From NCBI RefSeq assembly GCF_001646785.1, contig NZ_LRRH01000023.1, forward strand, positions 1 through 64,000: a stretch of DNA of 64,000 nucleotides, read 5' to 3'. The translations under genes were made by a program, and so were the position numbers. Shown here piece after piece: positions 60,625 to 64,000 of the stretch. Position 1 is the first letter of the stretch; the number at the start of each line of letters is the position of its first letter. The DNA comes from Rhodococcus phenolicus (GTDB lineage: Bacteria > Actinomycetota > Actinomycetes > Mycobacteriales > Mycobacteriaceae). The notes beneath the pieces are model-generated. The model had not been told where the DNA came from, did not search any database, and worked only from the letters and a program-made list of their open reading frames with translations.

Positions 60625-61434
60625 ATGTCCGAGCCGGCGGTGTACGTCCGGGAGTCGGGAACCGGCTCGCGGACCGTCGTACTGCTGCACGGCTACTCCG
60701 ACCACGGCGGCACCTGGTGCAAGGTCGAACCGGAACTCGCCGAACGGTACCGGGTCCTCACGGTGGATCTGCCCGGGTTCGGCCGCAGTTCCGGGCAGTG
60801 GCGGACACCGGTGATCGACCATTACGTCGACACCGTCGCCGATCTGGTCGCGGACAGCGCCGAGCCGGTCGCGGTGATCGGCAACTCGCTCGGTGCCGTC
60901 ACCGCGCTCGCGTTCGCGTCGGCTCACCCGAAACGCACCGACCGGGTGGTGCTGTCGGACATGCCGGGTCTGGCCGGGATTCCCCGCGCCTGGACGCAGA
61001 GTGCACGTCTTCCGCTGGACCGGGTGTCGCGGCTGCTGTCGCGGCCGGTCCCGGTGCCCGTCATGCAGCGGGCGATCGGCGAGTTCTACACGCGGGCGGC
61101 GCTGCACCGGCCGGACCGCATGGATGCGGCGACACTGACCGCTTTCACTGCGAACTTCGCCGACCGCCGTCAGGTGGACACGATGCTGCGGGTGGGGCGC
61201 ACCGCGGTACGCGAACTCGGGAGACTCCCGATACCCCAGATGGTGCACGCGCTGACCATGCCGACCCTGCTGGTGTGGGGCGCGCACGACCGGGTCACGC
61301 CGGCGCGGGCATCGCGGCGCGTCGTCGGCGGACCGGACCGGCAGGTCGTGATCATCCCCGACGCCGGTCACTGCCCCCAGCTCGAGTCGCCCACCGAATT
61401 CCTCGGCGCGGTGCTGCCGTTCCTCGAGCACTGA
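60625..61434 (+). CDS. alpha/beta hydrolase
   Basis: 269 residues with HGYSDHGGTW (about 23-32) as oxyanion strand, elbow GNSLGA (about 90-95), acid in GAHDRVTP (about 216-223) and histidine in DAGHCPQLESP (about 243-253). This is the epoxide hydrolase/haloalkane dehalogenase-like branch, with serine as nucleophile, so a simple ester hydrolase is expected. It starts one base after the preceding stop. Confidence 0.88.
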   Translation: MSEPAVYVRESGTGSRTVVLLHGYSDHGGTWCKVEPELAERYRVLTVDLPGFGRSSGQWRTPVIDHYVDTVADLVADSAEPVAVIGNSLGAVTALAFASAHPKRTDRVVLSDMPGLAGIPRAWTQSARLPLDRVSRLLSRPVPVPVMQRAIGEFYTRAALHRPDRMDAATLTAFTANFADRRQVDTMLRVGRTAVRELGRLPIPQMVHALTMPTLLVWGAHDRVTPARASRRVVGGPDRQVVIIPDAGHCPQLESPTEFLGAVLPFLEH

Positions 61435-61511
61435 GGCAGCATCGAGCGGCCGGGGATGCGGACACGTAGGCTCGCCACGATCACGTGAACCGGCAGAGAC
61501 GGGGGAACTTC

Positions 61512-62660
61512 TTGACCGCACAGTTCGCGCAGGCACCGGACGCGTTCCCCGTGTCCGGGCCACCGCCGGGAATCGCCGTGCAGGGGCTGACCAAGACCTA
61601 CCGGAACGTCGCTGCCGTATCGAACCTGTCGTTCACCGTGCCGCCGGGTTCGATCACCGGCTTCCTCGGACCCAACGGGTCCGGTAAGACCACGACGCTG
61701 CGGATGCTGCTGGGCCTGGTGCGTCCCACCGCGGGACTCGCGCTGATCGACGGCGTCCCGTACGCGTCCCTGCAGCAGCCCGGGCAGGTCGTCGGCGCCG
61801 TCCTCGACGCGCAGGGCGCCCATCCGAAACACACCGCGCTCACCCACCTCGAGGTGTACTGCGCGGCGATGCGGGTCCCGGTCACCCAGGCGCGGGCCAC
61901 GCTCGACCTGGTCGGTCTGGGTTCGGTCGCGTCGCGGCGCACCGGCGAGTTCTCCCTCGGGATGCGCCAGCGGCTGGCGCTGGCGACCGCATTGCTGGGG
62001 CGGCCCCGCTATCTGGTGCTCGACGAACCCGCCAACGGTCTCGATCCCGAGGGCATGGCGTGGCTGCGCGAATTCCTCCTGTCGTACGCCCGCTCGGGCA
62101 ACACGGTGCTGGTGTCGAGCCACATCCTGCGGGAGGTCGAGCAGATGGCCGACCACCTGGTGATCGTCAGCAACGGAACGCTGGTGCACCAGGGCAGCAC
62201 CGCAGATCTGCGCAACGCGTACCGCTCGCGCGTCCTGGTGGCCTGCTCGGACCCGGCCCGCCTCGCCGCGGCCCTTGCCGCCGCCGGAGTCACGGACGCG
62301 CAGATCCAGGGCGACGGCCGGCTCGCGGTGGTCGGGGCCGAACCCGAGCGGATCGCGGCGCTGGCCGCGGAGCAGAAGGTGACGGTCTTCGGCACACACG
62401 TCGAACACGTCGATCTCGAGCAGGTGTTCCTGTCCATGACCAGTGGTCGATACGCGGCGCAGGCCGGCTACCCGCAGCCCGGGCAGCAGCAGTACCCACC
62501 GCAGCAGTACCAGCAGCCCGGGTACCCGCAGCAGCAGTACCCGCAGCCCGGCTACCCGCCGCAGCAGTACCCGCAGCCCGGGTACCCGCCGCAGCAGTAC
62601 CCGCCTGCCGCGCCCGGACCCCAGCAGCCGCCGTACGGACCGGGAGGATTCCGACGTTGA
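61512..62660 (+). CDS. ABC-2 exporter ATPase with Pro/Gln/Tyr repeat tail
   Basis: 382 residues from TTG 61512, preceded by GGGGGAA (61501-61507); an in-frame GTG at 61485 would add nine residues. Walker A GPNGSGKTT (about 54-62), signature FSLGMRQRLALA (about 147-158), and Walker B LVLDEPANGLDPEG are those of drug/lantibiotic-type ABC-2 ATPases. Residues about 318-382 form a tail of repeated GYPPQQYPQP units, absent from ordinary members. The stop overlaps the permease TTG by 4 bases. Confidence 0.9.
   Translation: MTAQFAQAPDAFPVSGPPPGIAVQGLTKTYRNVAAVSNLSFTVPPGSITGFLGPNGSGKTTTLRMLLGLVRPTAGLALIDGVPYASLQQPGQVVGAVLDAQGAHPKHTALTHLEVYCAAMRVPVTQARATLDLVGLGSVASRRTGEFSLGMRQRLALATALLGRPRYLVLDEPANGLDPEGMAWLREFLLSYARSGNTVLVSSHILREVEQMADHLVIVSNGTLVHQGSTADLRNAYRSRVLVACSDPARLAAALAAAGVTDAQIQGDGRLAVVGAEPERIAALAAEQKVTVFGTHVEHVDLEQVFLSMTSGRYAAQAGYPQPGQQQYPPQQYQQPGYPQQQYPQPGYPPQQYPQPGYPPQQYPPAAPGPQQPPYGPGGFRR
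62521..62610 (+). repeat. three tandem 30-bp repeats encoding GYPxQQYPQP
   Basis: Units 62521-62550, 62551-62580 and 62581-62610 differ from each other at only a few bases and encode ten-residue Gly-Tyr-Pro/Gln-rich repeats. A degenerate copy precedes them from about 62480. The near-identity at DNA level points to recent slippage expansion. Confidence 0.88.
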
Positions 62661-63448
62661 CCGCGCTCCTGACCGCCGAGTTCCGCAAGGTCCTCGGCCT
62701 GCGCTATTGGTGGATCCTCGGGATCGCCCCGGTCGTGGTGGGCCTGTTCTCCGGCGCACTGACCCTGCCGCTCGCACGCCAGGTCGAGGACATCGTCGGC
62801 GAAGGTTTCGCGTCGGCGGTCGCGGCCGCGATCGGTATCGCACTGGCGCTGGCACTGGTGTTCCTGTTCGCGGCCCTGTTCGGTGCCGTGAACGGCGGCA
62901 CCGAATTCCAGCATCGGACGATGGTGACCACCTTCCTCACCACCCGCGGCCGCGACGGGGTGATCGCCGCGAAGTACACGACGGCCGCGGCGTTCGGGCT
63001 GCTGTACTGCGTTGTGGTGGAGATCGCGGCGGTGCTGACCGTCCTGATGTTCGCCGGCGGCGACGGCGGCACGTCCACCGGATCGGATCTCGGTCAGCTC
63101 GCGGCGGTCCTCGGTGCCGGTGTGCTCTGCGCCGTGCTGTGGGCCCTCCTCGGGTCCGGCCTCGGACTGTTGACCGGTTCCACCGTCGGCAGTGTCCTCG
63201 CGATCTCCGCGTGGATTCCGTTCGGTGAGCTGATCGTGTCGCTGATCCTGCACGGGTTGGGGCTGGGCGCGGTCGCGGATCTGCTTCCCGTCCAGCTCAC
63301 CTGGTACACGATCGTCGGGGTCATCGACATTCCCGAAACCGGGGACATGGCCGTCGGGTGGCCGGCGGCCCCGATCGCACTGATCGGCTGGGCACTGCTG
63401 ATCTGTGCTCTCGGCTGGTGGCGGGTCCGCAGCCGCGACCTGGCCTGA
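62657..63448 (+). CDS. ABC-2 type exporter permease
   Basis: 263 residues from TTG 62657, coupled to the ATPase gene by a 4-base overlap, with GGGAGG just upstream. Six hydrophobic segments (about 18-38, 52-75, 100-125, 140-165, 172-195 and 235-255) fit a bacteriocin/lantibiotic-type ABC-2 permease (MutE/EpiE style opening LLTAEFRKVLGLRYWWILG). Partner of the repeat-tailed ATPase. Substrate unknown. Confidence 0.9.
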   Translation: MTALLTAEFRKVLGLRYWWILGIAPVVVGLFSGALTLPLARQVEDIVGEGFASAVAAAIGIALALALVFLFAALFGAVNGGTEFQHRTMVTTFLTTRGRDGVIAAKYTTAAAFGLLYCVVVEIAAVLTVLMFAGGDGGTSTGSDLGQLAAVLGAGVLCAVLWALLGSGLGLLTGSTVGSVLAISAWIPFGELIVSLILHGLGLGAVADLLPVQLTWYTIVGVIDIPETGDMAVGWPAAPIALIGWALLICALGWWRVRSRDLA

Positions 63449-63560
63449 TCGTCGCCGAAACGCCGAGTTCCCGCGGGGACCCTCAGCGGTCGCTAGGATC
63501 GGTCCGCAGGTGCACGCTTCTCCACGACCTCGATACTCTTCGACCCTTGGGGTTTGTTCG

Positions 63561-64000
63561 ATGACCGAGAGCTGGCAGTCCCGCGATCCGTTCGACGACA
63601 TCTTCAACCGCTTCTTCGGCCCCGGCAGCCTGCGGCAACCACAGGTGCAGCGTGTCGACCTGGGCCGATTGCTCAACGACGATGCGAAACGCCTGGTCTC
63701 CACCGCCCGCGAGGCCGCCCACGAGTGGGGCAACTCCGAGCTGACGCCCGAACACCTGCTGTACGCGGCGACACTCGAGGACCCGACACGAGGGGTGATC
63801 ACCGGACTCGGGCTCGACCCGGACACCGTCGCCGATCAGATGCGCACGCTCACCGGCGGCGCGGAACAGAAGGCCGCTGCCGCGGGCGACGGCGACGCGG
63901 TGGTGCTGAGCCCGGCCGCCAAACGGGCCCTGCGGGTTGCCCAGCAGCAGGCCGGCGAATCCGGCATCAGCTACATCGGCCCCGAACACATCCTCTACGG
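63561..64000 (+). CDS. Clp-family ATPase, N-terminal part (cut by window end)
   Basis: 146 codons are visible. An FNRFFGPG-type opening typical of actinobacterial ClpC2/ClpB-like proteins is followed by a Clp N-domain repeat: LLNDDAKRLVSTAREAAHEWGNSELTPEHLLYAATLEDP (about 36-74), then a second half LSPAAKRALRVAQQQAGESGISYIGPEHILYG. The AAA+ modules lie beyond the window. Function would be protein unfolding, with or without ClpP. A TAGGAT box at 63494-63499 may be its -10 element. Confidence 0.85.
   Translation, partial: MTESWQSRDPFDDIFNRFFGPGSLRQPQVQRVDLGRLLNDDAKRLVSTAREAAHEWGNSELTPEHLLYAATLEDPTRGVITGLGLDPDTVADQMRTLTGGAEQKAAAAGDGDAVVLSPAAKRALRVAQQQAGESGISYIGPEHILY

Overview
The window looks like chromosomal DNA from a mycolic-acid actinobacterium, most likely Rhodococcus or a close relative. 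The evidence is the very high GC (47 of 60 bases in one hand-counted stretch, 22441-22500), frequent GTG and TTG starts, dense 4-base start/stop overlaps, several promoter-like -10 boxes lying 6-7 bases before a start codon (leaderless style), and a protein set typical of Corynebacteriales: a two-headed Mce3R-like TetR, a 600-residue FadD15-like acyl-CoA synthetase, a LIP-type secreted lipase, DUF1206, DUF1023 and AMIN-like lipoproteins. I see no rRNA, complete tRNA, CRISPR array, insertion sequence or prophage.

Region 1-3.1 kb (+): Mce3R-like regulator, SDR-type reductase, alpha/beta hydrolase. Region 3.1-16.8 kb (-): aromatic hydroxylase and MHS-family transporter; LysR regulator and a small uncharacterised protein; a 2337-residue dimodular NRPS (C-A-T-C-A-T-TE); an aldo/keto reductase with its MerR regulator. 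The NRPS has an unusual nested inverted repeat before its start, and a shared 13-base palindrome lies past its stop and past the aldo/keto reductase stop. The MerR gene and the reductase carry matching MerR-type promoters. Region 16.8-20 kb (-): two uncharacterised proteins, one with an alpha-CTD-like helical domain. Region 20.2-27 kb: secreted lipase, HMG-CoA-lyase-like enzyme with glycerate kinase, and a minus-strand trio of DUF1023 hydrolase, lipoprotein and membrane protein.

Region 27-35 kb: MacB/FtsX-type exporter, SDR enzyme, endonuclease IV, and an ABC-2 exporter whose last operon gene is a TetR regulator. Region 35-38.2 kb: AMIN-like lipoprotein, then a lower-GC four-gene operon encoding two WXG100/ESX-like proteins and two small membrane proteins. 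Region 38.4-49.3 kb: ABC exporter with DinB-like and DUF1206 proteins, DEAD-box helicase, epimerase plus TetR, TrpB2-like synthase, phosphoribosyltransferase and FadD15. Region 49.4-56.7 kb: monoacylglycerol-lipase-like hydrolase, D-serine-dehydratase-like enzyme, TetR, sugar-lactone oxidase, adenine deaminase, enoyl-CoA hydratase, a truncated acyl-CoA synthetase without a recognisable P-loop, and a decayed drug-transporter gene. Region 56.7-64 kb: GNAT, Xi-class GST-like enzyme, VOC protein with AraC regulator, a membrane-associated protein with an alpha/beta hydrolase, an ABC exporter with a repetitive Pro/Gln/Tyr tail, and the start of a Clp ATPase cut by the window end.

Many transcription units end in long GC hairpins without a T-tract. 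Two of these hairpins also encode the last codons of a gene. The best candidates for undescribed biology are the NRPS neighbourhood (3.1-15.4 kb), the low-GC WXG100-like operon (35.8-38.2 kb), the paired MerR promoters (16.4-16.8 kb), and a TetR with matching TGGAC-N4-GTCCA sites on both sides of its gene (51.3-52.1 kb).
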